This document shows, piece after piece, positions 53,707-62,770 of a stretch of 64,000 nt of DNA; positions within the stretch are counted from its first letter, which is position 1; every line of letters starts with the position of its first letter. The DNA comes from Pseudanabaena galeata CCNP1313. GTDB taxonomy: Bacteria > Cyanobacteriota > Cyanobacteriia > Pseudanabaenales > Pseudanabaenaceae. The position numbers were made by a program, and so were the translations under genes. Below the pieces are notes generated by a model, which did not search any database, had not been told where the DNA came from, and saw only the letters and a list, made by a program, of their open reading frames with translations. The stretch spans positions 434,001-498,000 of the forward strand of contig NZ_CP112874.1 of assembly GCF_029910235.1 (NCBI RefSeq), read 5' to 3'.

Positions 53707-54144
53707 TTAAGTCAGACCAGTACTTCCAAAACCACCGATACCGCGATCGCTGGTTCCTAATTCTCCTTCAATATAAAGAGCTTGAATTACTGGTTTTAAT
53801 ACTAACTGAGCAACCTTCTGTCCTTTGGTGAAGGTATAGGCTTCCGTTCCCAAATTAATCACAATCACTTGAATCTCTCCACGATAGCCAGCATCAACTG
53901 TCCCTGGGGAATTGAGAACTGTAATCCCATGTTTGAGAGCAAGTCCACTTTTAGGACGCACTTGAATTTCGTAGCCAATGGGAATATCAACAGCTAAACC
54001 TGTAGGAATGGCTATGCGTTGATGTGGTTGCAATGTGATTTCAGCGACTGAATAAACATCAGCACCAGCGTCACCAATATGGGCATAGCTGGGAATTATG
54101 GCTTCAGGATGTAACTTTTGGAATTTGATTTCGACGGTTTGCAT
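53707..54144 (-). CDS. dut: dUTP diphosphatase
   Basis: 145 residues, normal length, with the dUTPase motifs: DAGADVYSV (1), RPKSGLALKHGI (2), NSPGTVDAGYRGEIQVIVIN (3), KGQKVAQLVL (4) and RGIGGFGSTG (5, the flexible C-terminal arm). A trimeric enzyme that hydrolyses dUTP to dUMP and pyrophosphate. It is 68 nt downstream of the kinase gene, separated from it by a hairpin. Confidence 0.95.
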   Translation of the reverse strand: MQTVEIKFQKLHPEAIIPSYAHIGDAGADVYSVAEITLQPHQRIAIPTGLAVDIPIGYEIQVRPKSGLALKHGITVLNSPGTVDAGYRGEIQVIVINLGTEAYTFTKGQKVAQLVLKPVIQALYIEGELGTSDRGIGGFGSTGLT

Positions 54145-54174
54145 TGATTAGATGGGAGTGCTATATATATCAGA

Positions 54175-54207
54175 AATGATGGGCGGCACTTTGTGCCGCC
54201 CATCATT
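54175..54207. repeat. Hairpin between kinase and dut
   Basis: 15-nt perfect arms AATGATGGGCGGCAC around TTT, 5 nt after the kinase stop; a possible terminator without U-run. Confidence 0.75.
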
Positions 54208-54212
54208 GGGTT

Positions 54213-55925
54213 TTAAAAGGTTAGAGTATTCGGATTTGAGGTCGGTTTGGTGGGTTCAGGAGCAGGCTCAATTGGATTAGGTACTGGTGATGGAGAAGGC
54301 GATGGCGATGGCTCGGTAGGACTAGCCGTAGGCGAAGGATCAGGCGATGGCAATGGTTCCGTTGGAGTTGGCGATAGTGTTGGGGTGGGAGTGACTGTGG
54401 GTGTGGGTGTGGGTGTCGGAGTTCGCGTGGGAGTTGGTTTTGGACGAATGGGCGCTTCTAACTGAACATCAAGTTTGTAGGTAGTTTCACTTGTACTAGT
54501 GGTTTTGATCTTGATATAGTACACACCATCTTTTTTCAGGCGACCTTGCCAATATCCCGTAGCATTGTCGATCGCTTTACGGTCGAGACTAACTTGATCG
54601 TCACTTTGGATCGTCATTTGTAAATCTGCACCAGTTAGAGAAACGGTAAGAAGCTCATCTTTTTCACCATTAAAACGGACATTGACAACTTGTCCAGCCA
54701 CGATCTTATCGCTACTAAATCCTCGATTTAAGCCTTCATTCACGGACTTGAGTTCGAGGCTAGTATTAATGTTTGTCGCATTTGTCGCGTTTGGTGTAGC
54801 TGTGGGAGAAGCGATCGCCGACTCAGTGGGAGTTGTTGTAACTCGATTACGGCTAAAAAAGAAAGAAGTGACTGCCCATGAGCCAACGCCAGCCACTAAA
54901 ACAATTAAAATTCCTAAAAACCAATTGACGGAACCATTACTATTTGACCGAACTGGTGCATTTTGAGTGCCATATGCAGGGTTGCGATTGCTAGCACCTG
55001 CAACAACTGTTTTCTGAGGAATATTGGCGACCACATTGGAAGGCACTTGCCGTCCTACTGCATAGGTCTTTGCACCTGAAAAAGAGGCTTGAGCAACTTG
55101 CAGAGCTTGCATTACCTCGTCGGCGGAACGATAGCGATTGGTGGGTTTGTAGCTCAACATTTGGTTGATTACCCTTGCAAAGGCAGGATTGACATTGGCA
55201 AACTGCTGCCAATTCCACGCTAAATTGATGCTATCAAAGAGTTCCGATGGCTCTTTGCCTGTCAGCAACACAATCGAAGTTACCGCAAGAGCATAGAGAT
55301 CACTATTAGCATAGGCGCTTCCTGACTGCAATTGTTCGGGAGGCGCATAGCCCGCTTTACCTGCGACCGTTGAGGCAGGAATACCCATTTGCGAGTTGAG
55401 TTTGGCATTAGTTTCTTGGACAACACCAAAATCGATCAGCACAGGTAAATTATCCTGCGATCGCAACATTAGATTTTCAGGAGAAATATCGCGGTGAATG
55501 ATGTTGTGGCTATGCAGATAGCTCAGCACAGGTAAAAGCTGCTGCATTAATGCAAAAATTTCATTCTCCGAGAATGTCTGTCCAACCTTGAGGCGATCGA
55601 GTAACAAATTACGATAGTTTTTGCCATCCACATAGTCTTGAACCAAGAGCAATCGCCCCTCAGACTCAAAGGTTGCCCGAAAATCTGGCACTTGAGGATG
55701 ACGGATTTGATAAAGCACTGAGGCTTCACGGCGAAAAAGTTCTTTAGCTTTTTCGGTTACTTCTAGAGAATCTTGAGGCGGAATAAATTCTTTGAGTACG
55801 CAGGTTTCATTAAAGCGCTCTAAATCTTGTGCTAAGTATGTACGCCCCATACCACCCTGTCCAATCGTTGATCGGATTGCATAGCGACCTTTAAGTACAA
55901 AACCTTGAGGAAATGGGGGTTGCAT
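54213..55925 (-). CDS. Serine/threonine protein kinase with PPC-like and Pro/Thr-rich C-terminus
   Basis: 570 residues. The kinase domain spans about 14-270: glycine loop GQGGMG (22-27), Lys45 in CVLKEF, HRD as [11 protein letters not shown] (Asp146, Asn151), DFG as IDFGVVQ (Asp165). One membrane helix at about 335-357 ([20 protein letters not shown]). Outside lies a PPC-like beta-sandwich (about 395-490; [29 protein letters not shown]), then an 80-residue tail of (T/S)P repeats. It starts 2 nt after the DUF4330 stop. It is Hanks-type, probably autophosphorylating; the extracellular module may sense or bind wall material. Confidence 0.9.
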   Translation of the reverse strand: MQPPFPQGFVLKGRYAIRSTIGQGGMGRTYLAQDLERFNETCVLKEFIPPQDSLEVTEKAKELFRREASVLYQIRHPQVPDFRATFESEGRLLLVQDYVDGKNYRNLLLDRLKVGQTFSENEIFALMQQLLPVLSYLHSHNIIHRDISPENLMLRSQDNLPVLIDFGVVQETNAKLNSQMGIPASTVAGKAGYAPPEQLQSGSAYANSDLYALAVTSIVLLTGKEPSELFDSINLAWNWQQFANVNPAFARVINQMLSYKPTNRYRSADEVMQALQVAQASFSGAKTYAVGRQVPSNVVANIPQKTVVAGASNRNPAYGTQNAPVRSNSNGSVNWFLGILIVLVAGVGSWAVTSFFFSRNRVTTTPTESAIASPTATPNATNATNINTSLELKSVNEGLNRGFSSDKIVAGQVVNVRFNGEKDELLTVSLTGADLQMTIQSDDQVSLDRKAIDNATGYWQGRLKKDGVYYIKIKTTSTSETTYKLDVQLEAPIRPKPTPTRTPTPTPTPTVTPTPTLSPTPTEPLPSPDPSPTASPTEPSPSPSPSPVPNPIEPAPEPTKPTSNPNTLTF

Positions 55926-55927
55926 AA

Positions 55928-56449
55928 TTAATACCTCACCGCCATCGCACTACCCCGAATGATATATCTCGGTCCTTCAATATCAATTGATGTACCGACT
56001 TTAACCTTTTCATTGGCAAATACAGCCCCATCATTGGTAATTTGGGCTGTTGCTTCGAGGGTGATCGCTAGGTCAGACTGAGAAGTGGCGACAGCGCGAG
56101 GATCATCAAAATAAACGGCTGTACCATCAGCTTTGGCGGTGACAATTTTGGGAATTGAAATATCTACTTTTCTGATCGTGACTTCGCCGCGTGGTTGATT
56201 GCGGATAATAATTTTCACTTTGTCACCGACTTTGACAAGGTTTTGCGGCTCACTTGCACTTAAACCACGTACATTCATATCGACTTGGACTGTCTTATTT
56301 TCAGCAGATAGCACTTGAGCGATCGAACTGCCGCTATTGCCAGGGACGATGAGTAAGCCAATCAGGACAATCAGGATCGTCGCGATCGCGCCAATGTCCA
56401 GAATGCTTAATTTACCAAATAAACGACCTTGCCGATCTAGAAGTGCCAT
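55928..56449 (-). CDS. DUF4330 membrane protein
   Basis: 173 residues. [20 protein letters not shown] leads to one membrane helix ([14 protein letters not shown], about 22-36), then a beta-rich extracytoplasmic domain with [20 protein letters not shown]. This is the DUF4330 pattern. Function unknown. The 2-nt spacing to the kinase gene implies one transcript and possible joint function at the membrane. Confidence 0.78.
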   Translation of the reverse strand: MALLDRQGRLFGKLSILDIGAIATILIVLIGLLIVPGNSGSSIAQVLSAENKTVQVDMNVRGLSASEPQNLVKVGDKVKIIIRNQPRGEVTIRKVDISIPKIVTAKADGTAVYFDDPRAVATSQSDLAITLEATAQITNDGAVFANEKVKVGTSIDIEGPRYIIRGSAMAVRY

Positions 56450-56556
56450 GCGTATTTTCAGGATGTAACGGTGGAGTAGAGTGTTAAAGGTTTGCTAAAG
56501 CGACAAAGCGCTTACAGCATTACAGTATAGCAATGGCTAAGACGGTTACAGTGATT

Positions 56557-56591
56557 TTTTGTGTGGCGCGGCTTCGCCGCGCCACACAAAA
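56557..56591. repeat. Hairpin TTTTGTGTGGCGCGGC
   Basis: 16-nt perfect arms around TTC, between the DUF2059 gene end and the DUF4330 start. Confidence 0.8.
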
Positions 56592-56613
56592 TCTGGTTAC
56601 TGTGCGTCCCTTC

Positions 56614-57231
56614 TTACTTACGGGGTAATGCGTTTAAAAGCTCTTCGGTAATAATTTCGGTCATGATGCGTGACATTTGGGGTAATAAGATCTCGTTAGT
56701 ACGCTGAAAAGAGTCATTAAAAATCTGTGGCATCAGACTAATTGCCTTTTTGCCAGTTGACGACTTATAAAATCCGATAATGTCGCGCAATTCCGATTCG
56801 GTAAAATACTTGTCATAGATCGGATAGGAAACCTGTTCAATTAACTGATTGACATCAATTTTTTTGACCACGCGATCGCGATACTTAACCGCCATGCGTG
56901 AGACGATCTCACTAAATTGTTTTTGAATTTCTGGGCGATCGCTGTCGAGGGCAGGCGCATTTTTGAGGACTGCTGATACCAGATTCGGCAACTCGGAACG
57001 CACCATCGAATCCATGATCTGTTCAGCGTTTTTCGTGGATTCTGTAATTTCCAGTAACTCTTTGATCAAGGCTCGTTTTTCCTGAGAAATTATCGGCGCA
57101 CTTGGTTTTACAGGCTTAGCGGGTTCACTACTCTCTTGAGGTGTTTGGGCGATCACTTGATGAGATGAGGGCAAGACTAAGGCAGTAGTAAGTAATGAGG
57201 ACAGTGCAGCAGTTAGAAAAATGCGGTTTAG
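56614..57231 (-). CDS. DUF2059 domain protein, secreted
   Basis: 205 residues from ATG 57231 (MLNRIFLTAALSSLLTTALV), which gives a signal peptide ending HQVIAQ; the upstream ATG at 57273 would spoil it. The C-terminal half has the DUF2059 core FTESELRDIIGFYKSSTGKK followed by the AISLMPQIFNDSF segment. Such proteins are periplasmic and of unknown role. 82 nt after the CCB-like gene, so possibly co-transcribed. Confidence 0.8.
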   Translation of the reverse strand, partial: LNRIFLTAALSSLLTTALVLPSSHQVIAQTPQESSEPAKPVKPSAPIISQEKRALIKELLEITESTKNAEQIMDSMVRSELPNLVSAVLKNAPALDSDRPEIQKQFSEIVSRMAVKYRDRVVKKIDVNQLIEQVSYPIYDKYFTESELRDIIGFYKSSTGKKAISLMPQIFNDSFQRTNEILLPQMSRIMTEIITEELLNALPRK

Positions 57232-57312
57232 CATAATTTTTTTTAGTGTAATGAGGAAAAGCTTGTGGCGCACACACAGCCTGCGCCACAGGTTTTAGAT
57301 CAGATGAGTTAC

Positions 57313-57939
57313 TCATGAGGACATTTTTTCGAGATTATAGGTGAGTTTGTCAGCGATCGCTGTTACCCAATTTTCATCTTGCTTAGTATAGCTACGCGGA
57401 ATATTTGCTCCTAAAATCATGACTCCTTTTTCGCCCAGAGGTTGCACGATTACGCCCTGAGTATTTTCGGGTAGATAGTCAAACTCCACCCGACCTGGAT
57501 AAAGCTCCAATTTGACCAAATAAACTGGCTTTTGGGTTTTCATCACGCGCTCAGCGATCGCGCCAATATTTACCTGTTTGCTTTTGCCTAAAATGCCTCG
57601 GCGGAGAATAGTTTGGCGATCATAATAAATAGCTACCGCTTTTGTAACTGTATTGGTAAGTAAAATATGCGTTGCCCAAGCGAGTTCTGTTTTAACTGCC
57701 TCTGGTAGATTTCCATCTATTTCCAAGCCTTCTTCGCCTACTAAAATCACGGCTTCGGGCGGTTTGGGTTGCACTTGCTGCCATAACAATCCAATCAAAA
57801 TCAAAACCGCACTTAATAAGACCCCCAAGGCATCAGCCCGTGACTGACTAGCAGTGAGGTTTGCCGTCACCATCCGATTAGCTAATAGTGCTAAGCCGCC
57901 CACTGTGCCCACCACAAGAGGCAAATACCGAATCATCAT
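57313..57939 (-). CDS. Cofactor assembly of complex C subunit B (CCB2/CCB4-type)
   Basis: 208 residues from ATG 57939 (MMIRYLPLVVGTVGGLALLA); a TTG at 57951 lies in the hairpin. Two N-terminal membrane helices (about 5-25 and 38-55; ADALGVLLSAVLILIGLLWQ) precede a cytoplasm-facing domain with PPEAVILVGEEGLEID, ILRRGILG and VIVQPLGEKGVMILG. This matches the cyanobacterial/chloroplast CCB2/CCB4 family, which attaches haem c_i covalently to cytochrome b6. Assignment is by pattern recall. Confidence 0.75.
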   Translation of the reverse strand: MMIRYLPLVVGTVGGLALLANRMVTANLTASQSRADALGVLLSAVLILIGLLWQQVQPKPPEAVILVGEEGLEIDGNLPEAVKTELAWATHILLTNTVTKAVAIYYDRQTILRRGILGKSKQVNIGAIAERVMKTQKPVYLVKLELYPGRVEFDYLPENTQGVIVQPLGEKGVMILGANIPRSYTKQDENWVTAIADKLTYNLEKMSS

Positions 57940-57943
57940 ATAT

Positions 57944-57998
57944 AAAACCAATAAAATCAGAGGTGATGCTTTGCATCACCTCTGATTTTATTGGTTTT
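57944..57998. repeat. 55-bp perfect palindrome AAAACCAATAAAATCAGAGG
   Basis: 26-nt arms around TTT. It separates the CCB start from the Uma2 remnant and contains the latter's stop codon. Confidence 0.88.
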
Positions 57999-58266
57999 AA
58001 AACAATTCTTGCCATGAAAAACTGATATCGGGAAAGGCCATCATAAAAAAATTATCATCTTTTTCATAACGCTGCATTTTCTTATATCCCTTTGCCGCAG
58101 GCTGCGAATATCCGAAAATCACCTGCTCATTGACATCAAATAACCTCATTTCGGGAATTCCCGCCGCCGCATACAAGGGCCTCTTGACTTCTCGATCATT
58201 AGCGATCGTGCTGTCCGCGACCTCAATAATTAATAAAATATCCGCAGGTATTGGTAAAGCCTCCAC
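57997..58266 (-). pseudogene. Uma2/DUF820-type nuclease, N-terminally truncated
   Basis: 89 residues matching the second half of Uma2-family proteins: PADILLIIEVADSTIANDRE, VKRPLYAAAGIPEMRLFDV and a C-terminal FPDISFSWQELF. Residues like Glu in LIIEVADS and Lys in EVKRPLY are PDDEXK-type catalytic positions. The usual N-terminal hundred residues are gone; an IS982-type fragment begins at the break. Probably inactive. Confidence 0.78.
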
Positions 58267-58269
58267 AAC

Positions 58270-58465
58270 CTTTGCCTGAGATGCCTCAAGCCCTGTTTGG
58301 TCAATTGTTGGGTGACCGTGATTATATCTTCCAAAAGTTGTTTGAGAAGCTCTATAAGCAAGGTTTGCAAATGATTACCAAGCGCAAGAAAAACATAAAA
58401 AACTGTCTGGTCAAGTTGATTGATAAGATTTTGCTTCGCAAACGCGCAATTATTGAGTCCGTCGT
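58270..58465 (+). mobile_element. IS982-family transposase remnant
   Basis: The frame encodes MPQALFGQLLGDRDYIFQKL, FEKLYKQGLQMITKRKKNIK and KILLRKRAIIESV, the end of the DDE domain of IS982-type transposases, then loses homology at VVNWYNGI where a GGTATAA-type repeat end begins. It is truncated at both sides and abuts the Uma2 break. Confidence 0.78.
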
Positions 58466-58504
58466 TGTGAATTGGTATAACGGAATCTAGCTTGATATCC
58501 AGCC

Positions 58505-58541
58505 AAAAAAGAAGCACCCAAAAGGTGCTTGCTTCTTTTTT
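58505..58541 (-). terminator. Terminator of ndhC-ndhK-ndhJ
   Basis: AAAAAAGAAGCACC pairs with GGTGCTTGCTTCTTTTTT (four-base bulge), with a U-run in the minus direction, directly at the ndhJ stop. Confidence 0.7.
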
Positions 58542-59079
58542 AGTATGCGTCTTGTAACTCGTAGAAGTCTGGTGTAACGTAATCCTTACGCATAGGATAG
58601 CCAATCCAGTCTTCAGGCATGAGAATCCGCTTGAGATTGGGATGCCCCTCGTAGATGATGCCGTACATATCGAAGGTTTCGCGCTCTTGCCAATCAGCAG
58701 TTTTCCAGATCCAATAGACCGATGGACAACGCGGATCGGTGCGCGGAAGAAATACCTTGATGCGGACTTCTTCGAGGCGATCGCTTTTATTAATGCCCTC
58801 ATCGGTGAGCTTAGCGAGATGATACATACTCACTAAACTATCCCCAGCGCCAGCATCATAACCACATTGACACATCATGTAGTTAAAGCCATAGGCATAG
58901 AGAGCAGTCGAGAATGGTAATAAGAATTGGCGATCGATTTTGAGAATGGGAACGCCTTGCTTATCCAACCCCAAAAACTCATGCTCAAAGCCATTACTCG
59001 TTAGCCATTGCGAAACTGGGGCAGTTACCTCAGTCGTAGCTAAAGCCGCTTCTTGCTTTTCTGATTGATTATCTGCCAA
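58540..59079 (-). CDS. ndhJ: NAD(P)H-quinone oxidoreductase subunit J
   Basis: 179 residues starting at TTG 59079, supported by an AAGGAGGT ribosome-binding site 8 nt upstream. The complex-I 30-kDa signature is clear: [40 protein letters not shown] and [20 protein letters not shown]. NdhJ is in the hydrophilic arm of NDH-1, used in respiration and cyclic electron flow around photosystem I. It overlaps ndhK by 11 nt. Confidence 0.95.
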   Translation of the reverse strand: MADNQSEKQEAALATTEVTAPVSQWLTSNGFEHEFLGLDKQGVPILKIDRQFLLPFSTALYAYGFNYMMCQCGYDAGAGDSLVSMYHLAKLTDEGINKSDRLEEVRIKVFLPRTDPRCPSVYWIWKTADWQERETFDMYGIIYEGHPNLKRILMPEDWIGYPMRKDYVTPDFYELQDAY

Positions 59080-59809
59080 CGGTTTCTACCTCCTTCTGAG
59101 CCATTTGCAAAGCGGGCAGAGGAATGCCAGACTCAACTAATTCCTTAGGTGGAGCCATACGGCTAGGCATTTCTAGATATTGTCCAGTCAAAATTGGGCT
59201 AACTACCTTCATTTCATGCTTTACCGCATAGTAGCGATGAGTGCGATCAAGAGTAGCTCTTTCTTTAAATCCTTCAGTGCCGATTTTTTTACGCAACTTG
59301 ATGATCGCGTCCATAATTGCTTCAGGACGAGGAGGACACCCTGGGATATACACATCAACGGGAATCAGCTTATCCACACCGCGCACTGTGGTGTAGGAAT
59401 CGGTGCTAAACATGCCACCTGTGATCGTGCAAGCGCCCATGGCGATTACATATTTCGGTTCTTGCATTTGCTCATAGAGACGCACTAGCGCAGGAGCCAT
59501 TTTCATGGTGACTGTCCCTGCGGTGATGATCAAGTCAGCTTGACGGGGGCTAGAACGGGGCAGTAGACCAAAGCGATCAAAGTCAAATCTGGAGCCAATC
59601 ATGGCAGCAAACTCAATGAAGCAGCAGCTAGTACCGTAGAGCATCGGCCAGAGGCTAGACATTCTCGACCAGTTGTAAAGGTCGTTGAGGGTGGTCAAAA
59701 CGACATTATTAGATAAGTCTTGGGTGACTTGTGGTGTAGCGGCGGGATTAATGAGGCGTTGTGTTTGTTCTTCGATGCTGAAGTCCAGACCAACGTTTTC
59801 GGATTTCAT
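59069..59809 (-). CDS. ndhK: NAD(P)H-quinone oxidoreductase subunit K
   Basis: 246 residues from the ATG (59809) that overlaps the ndhC stop as ATGA; another ATG lies two codons upstream. The N2 [4Fe-4S] ligands are present: [23 protein letters not shown] and [15 protein letters not shown]. NdhK is the last electron carrier before plastoquinone in NDH-1. The gene order C-K-J is conserved in cyanobacteria and plastids. Confidence 0.95.
   Translation of the reverse strand: MKSENVGLDFSIEEQTQRLINPAATPQVTQDLSNNVVLTTLNDLYNWSRMSSLWPMLYGTSCCFIEFAAMIGSRFDFDRFGLLPRSSPRQADLIITAGTVTMKMAPALVRLYEQMQEPKYVIAMGACTITGGMFSTDSYTTVRGVDKLIPVDVYIPGCPPRPEAIMDAIIKLRKKIGTEGFKERATLDRTHRYYAVKHEMKVVSPILTGQYLEMPSRMAPPKELVESGIPLPALQMAQKEVETVGR
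59088..59095 (-). promoter_or_regulatory. Ribosome-binding site deciding the ndhJ TTG start
   Basis: AAGGAGGT on the minus strand, 8 nt before TTG 59079 and inside the ndhK coding region. A strong anti-SD match at ideal spacing supports TTG over a downstream ATG. Confidence 0.75.
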
Positions 59810-60165
59810 GACCATTCTAAGGCTCCTTTTCTCCAAGCGTAGACTAGACCTAATACAAGAATGCTAATAAAGATTAATGCTTCCACAAAAGCAAGTAATC
59901 CTAGTTTACTAAATGCGACTGCCCAAGGGTATAAAAATACCGTTTCTACGTCAAAGATAACGAAGGCGAGTGCAAACATATAATAACGAATATTAAACTG
60001 TATCCAAGCTCCCCCAATGGGTTCACAGCCAGACTCGTAGGTGGTACGACCTGCGGCTCCAGACTGTTTTGGGCTTAATAGAGCAGATAATGCTAGCCCC
60101 GATAGGGGGACAAGCGTACAAACGATGATGAATACCAGTAAGTATTCGTATCCGCTTAAAACCAA
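59806..60165 (-). CDS. ndhC: NAD(P)H-quinone oxidoreductase subunit 3
   Basis: 119 residues, three membrane helices. The NuoA/NdhC signature is [20 protein letters not shown] followed by [20 protein letters not shown]. Membrane-arm subunit at the quinone-site junction. First gene of the ndhCKJ operon; it overlaps ndhK by 4 nt. Confidence 0.96.
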   Translation of the reverse strand: MVLSGYEYLLVFIIVCTLVPLSGLALSALLSPKQSGAAGRTTYESGCEPIGGAWIQFNIRYYMFALAFVIFDVETVFLYPWAVAFSKLGLLAFVEALIFISILVLGLVYAWRKGALEWS

Positions 60166-60652
60166 AATTTATTACCTCTTCAAGCTAGCTTGACTAAATT
60201 CTAATTTGTCACGGTCAGCTTTCGCGATCGCTTCAAATTAGGAGATCCTGACTACATTATATGGGTGTAGGGGTAGATGAAAATTTGTAACAGACTAGAA
60301 ATTTTTCTATACATTGGCTTATATACTTGGATAAGGTCTCAGATTCTGTTGATTTGAGGCTTTAGCAGCGATCGCAGTTTTTGACTAGCCCGCAATTATC
60401 CCGTAATTATCGTAATTATATTTATTTATCCCAGCATATATTTCCATAATCGCTTTTATAGCGGTTTTCAAGCAAGCGAAGTACGGTTTTGTTTCCCCGC
60501 CTTCGGCGGGGAAACAAAACCGTACTTCACCAGACTGATAAACGCTATATAGCTGTTTTTATTACTATTTTAAAATTCATGCTAAGTTGCCTTCGCAGTT
60601 ACCTAGCGTGAGTGATAACACTATTTTTATTTAAAAAAGTTTAGGAGAATCC
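60166..60652. other. Divergent promoter region of ndhC and heme oxygenase
   Basis: No gene. A family-D element lies at 60457-60549. The remaining 290 bp next to ndhC probably include its promoter; the heme oxygenase has AGGAGA at 60640-60645. Confidence 0.55.
60457..60549. mobile_element. Family-D element (93 bp)
   Basis: TATAGCGGTTTTCAAGCAAG to GACTGATAAACGCTATA. The palindrome GTACGGTTTTGTTTCCCCGC... has 23-nt-plus arms around TTC. It differs from 44652-44746 at only a few positions. Confidence 0.87.
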
Positions 60653-61387
60653 ATGAGTCAAGGTTTAGCAACGCTTTTGCGTGTAGGCACACAAAAATCA
60701 CACTCCGCAGCAGAGAGTACAGATTTTATTAAATGTTTTTTAAAGGGTGTAGTTAACAAGACAGCCTATAGCAGACTAGTCGGCAACCTTTACTTTGTTT
60801 ACAAAGCGATCGAAGCAGAGTTTGAAGTTCACAAAAATGATCCTGTTCTCAGCAAGCTCTACTACCGTGAATTGTGGCGTGAAAAGAGCCTAGAGCTCGA
60901 TATGTTGTTTTACTTTGGCTCCAACTGGCGCGAAGCAGTAAAGCCTACTCCTGCTTGCGAAAAGTATCTTGCTCGTATCCGTGAGATTTCTGCTAATGAC
61001 CCAGTATTGCTAGTTGCCCATGCCTATACTCGCTACATGGGTGACCTTTCTGGAGGTCAAATCCTCAAGAAAATTGCTAAGGAGTCGATGGGATTGACTG
61101 AAGGCGATGGCACTGCTTTCTATGAGTTTGATGACATTCGTAATCATGGCGAATTCAAAAAACGCTACCGTGAAGCTCTGGATACCTTGCCTGTAGATGC
61201 TGCTACTGCTGAGCGCATTGTAGATGAAGCCAATGCTTCATTTCATATGAACATGGCGATGTTCCGTGAGCTAGAAGGTAACTGGCTACTTGCTCTAACC
61301 AAGTTTGGCTGGAATTCTCTAGTCACAAAGATCAAGGGTGAACCCAAGAATACCTCTGTACGTCGCGAATCTAATGCTGCTAGCTAA
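60653..61387 (+). CDS. ho1: Heme oxygenase (biliverdin-producing)
   Basis: 244 residues, typical of HO1. The proximal haem ligand is His17 in GTQKSHSAAES; the distal helix motif is YTRYMGDLSGGQILKKIA. It cleaves haem to biliverdin, iron and CO using ferredoxin, the first step to phycobilins. A clear AGGAGA site lies 7 nt before ATG 60653. The neighbour across a shared terminator is ferrochelatase, a second haem-branch enzyme. Confidence 0.95.
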   Translation: MSQGLATLLRVGTQKSHSAAESTDFIKCFLKGVVNKTAYSRLVGNLYFVYKAIEAEFEVHKNDPVLSKLYYRELWREKSLELDMLFYFGSNWREAVKPTPACEKYLARIREISANDPVLLVAHAYTRYMGDLSGGQILKKIAKESMGLTEGDGTAFYEFDDIRNHGEFKKRYREALDTLPVDAATAERIVDEANASFHMNMAMFRELEGNWLLALTKFGWNSLVTKIKGEPKNTSVRRESNAAS

Positions 61388-61394
61388 TTAACAA

Positions 61395-61433
61395 CAATAA
61401 AAAAGGGGGCGCTTTGCGCCCCCTTTTTTATTG
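61395..61433. terminator. Bidirectional terminator between ho1 and hemH
   Basis: 18-nt perfect arms CAATAAAAAAGGGGGCGC around TTT, with U-runs on both strands. The hemH TAA is within the arm. Confidence 0.85.
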
Positions 61434-62579
61434 AAAGATTTGTCCGCGTCCTAACCATAGCTCTAGGAGCAAAATTAGAAACCCTAGCATTGCTAAGCGT
61501 CCATTCCAAACTTCGGCGGATTGGGTCATTCCCCATTCCCAACGCTCTTGAGGATAGAGTTTGGTATTTTTTTGAGGCTGAATTGTTTCGGCAAAGGCAA
61601 TGGGGCGATCGCTTAAAGCTTTCATTACCACATCGGCTAAAGCTTGGATAAAAGTGGGGTCAGTGTCAGGGGCAGGAACTCGCGCAAAGGTTTCAATGCC
61701 AGCATGTTCAGCAATTTCACGATATTCCATATCGATTTCTTCGAGGGTTTCGATATGCTCTGATACAAAACTAATTGGAACTACGACTAGTTCCTTTACG
61801 CCCTGTGCAGCAAGTTCTTCGATCGCTACATCAGTGTATGGCTGTAACCATTCAACGGGACCAACACGACTTTGGTAGGCGAGCTTATAGGGATTGGAGC
61901 GATTGAGTTTTTGCATAATTAAAGCCGCGCAAGTTTCGATTTCCTTTTGATAGGGATCACCTGCTTCTTCGATATAGCTGACGGGTACACCGTGGGCGCT
62001 AAAGAAGATATATGCTGCGCTCGGATTTTTAACTTGATCGAGTTTAGTGGCAATCAGATTTGCCATCGCTTGCAAATAGCCTGAATTGTCATACCAAGAA
62101 GGTACAACTGTGTACTTGATTTTTTGTAGTTCTGGATCGTTTTTCCAGATGCGATCAAGTAGTCGGAAGCTAGAGCCTGTAGTACTAATTGAAAATTGTG
62201 GATACAAAGGCAAAACCACTAATTCTTCAATCTGATCGTGTTTGATTTGGGCGATCGCCTCTTCAGTGAAGGGATGCCAGTAGCGCATTCCCAAATACAC
62301 ATGGGCTTCATGACCATTTTGCTGAAGCTGCGATCGCAGGGCTTGAGCTTGAGCTTCAGTAATTCGCCGTAATGGTGAGCCGCCACCAATTTTTTTGTAA
62401 TTCTCTTGAGATTTTTTTGCTCGTAGTGTCGAAATTAACCAAGCTAAAGGTGCTTGCAGTAATGGCGAAGGCAAGCGAATAATTTCTGGGTCAGCAAATA
62501 AGTTGTACAAAAAAGGGCGGACATCTTCTAATTTGTCTGGCCCGCCGAGGTTCAGCAGTAAAACGCCTAGTCGCCCCAT
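61428..62579 (-). CDS. hemH: Ferrochelatase with C-terminal CAB-like helix
   Basis: 383 residues. The catalytic domain (1-320) has [20 protein letters not shown], the metal-site [17 protein letters not shown] with the active His, and the [20 protein letters not shown] signature. A linker leads to a C-terminal helix with [20 protein letters not shown], a chlorophyll a/b-binding motif found in cyanobacterial and plastid type II ferrochelatases. It inserts iron in protoporphyrin IX at the membrane. Confidence 0.95.
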   Translation of the reverse strand: MGRLGVLLLNLGGPDKLEDVRPFLYNLFADPEIIRLPSPLLQAPLAWLISTLRAKKSQENYKKIGGGSPLRRITEAQAQALRSQLQQNGHEAHVYLGMRYWHPFTEEAIAQIKHDQIEELVVLPLYPQFSISTTGSSFRLLDRIWKNDPELQKIKYTVVPSWYDNSGYLQAMANLIATKLDQVKNPSAAYIFFSAHGVPVSYIEEAGDPYQKEIETCAALIMQKLNRSNPYKLAYQSRVGPVEWLQPYTDVAIEELAAQGVKELVVVPISFVSEHIETLEEIDMEYREIAEHAGIETFARVPAPDTDPTFIQALADVVMKALSDRPIAFAETIQPQKNTKLYPQERWEWGMTQSAEVWNGRLAMLGFLILLLELWLGRGQIFQ

Positions 62580-62715
62580 ATCAATCGCTATATCCCTTTA
62601 TAATTTTAGATTTGTTATTAAGATCGAGTTTCATTAATTATAGCTAGGGTCAGGATCGTTATACCGTTTTGTGCTGATCTTAAATCTATGGTAATGAAAG
62701 TTTTACTTAGGGCTT

Positions 62716-62770
62716 AAAACTCAAATAAATGAAGACGACGCGAAGCGTCGTCTTCATTTATTTGAGTTTT
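62716..62770. repeat. 55-bp perfect palindrome (family-A core), overlapping cobK 3' end
   Basis: 26-nt arms from AAAACTCAAATAAATGAAGA around GAA. The core is GACGACGC/GCGTCGTC instead of GGCGGCGC/GCGCCGCC, a compensated change. ACTTAGGGCTT and CTTGTCCTTCGTTGC flank it as in family A. Confidence 0.87.

Noticed and set aside
54247-54465. Plus-strand Gly/Val-rich frame
   Set aside because: It is the complement of the Thr/Pro/Ser repeat tail of the kinase.
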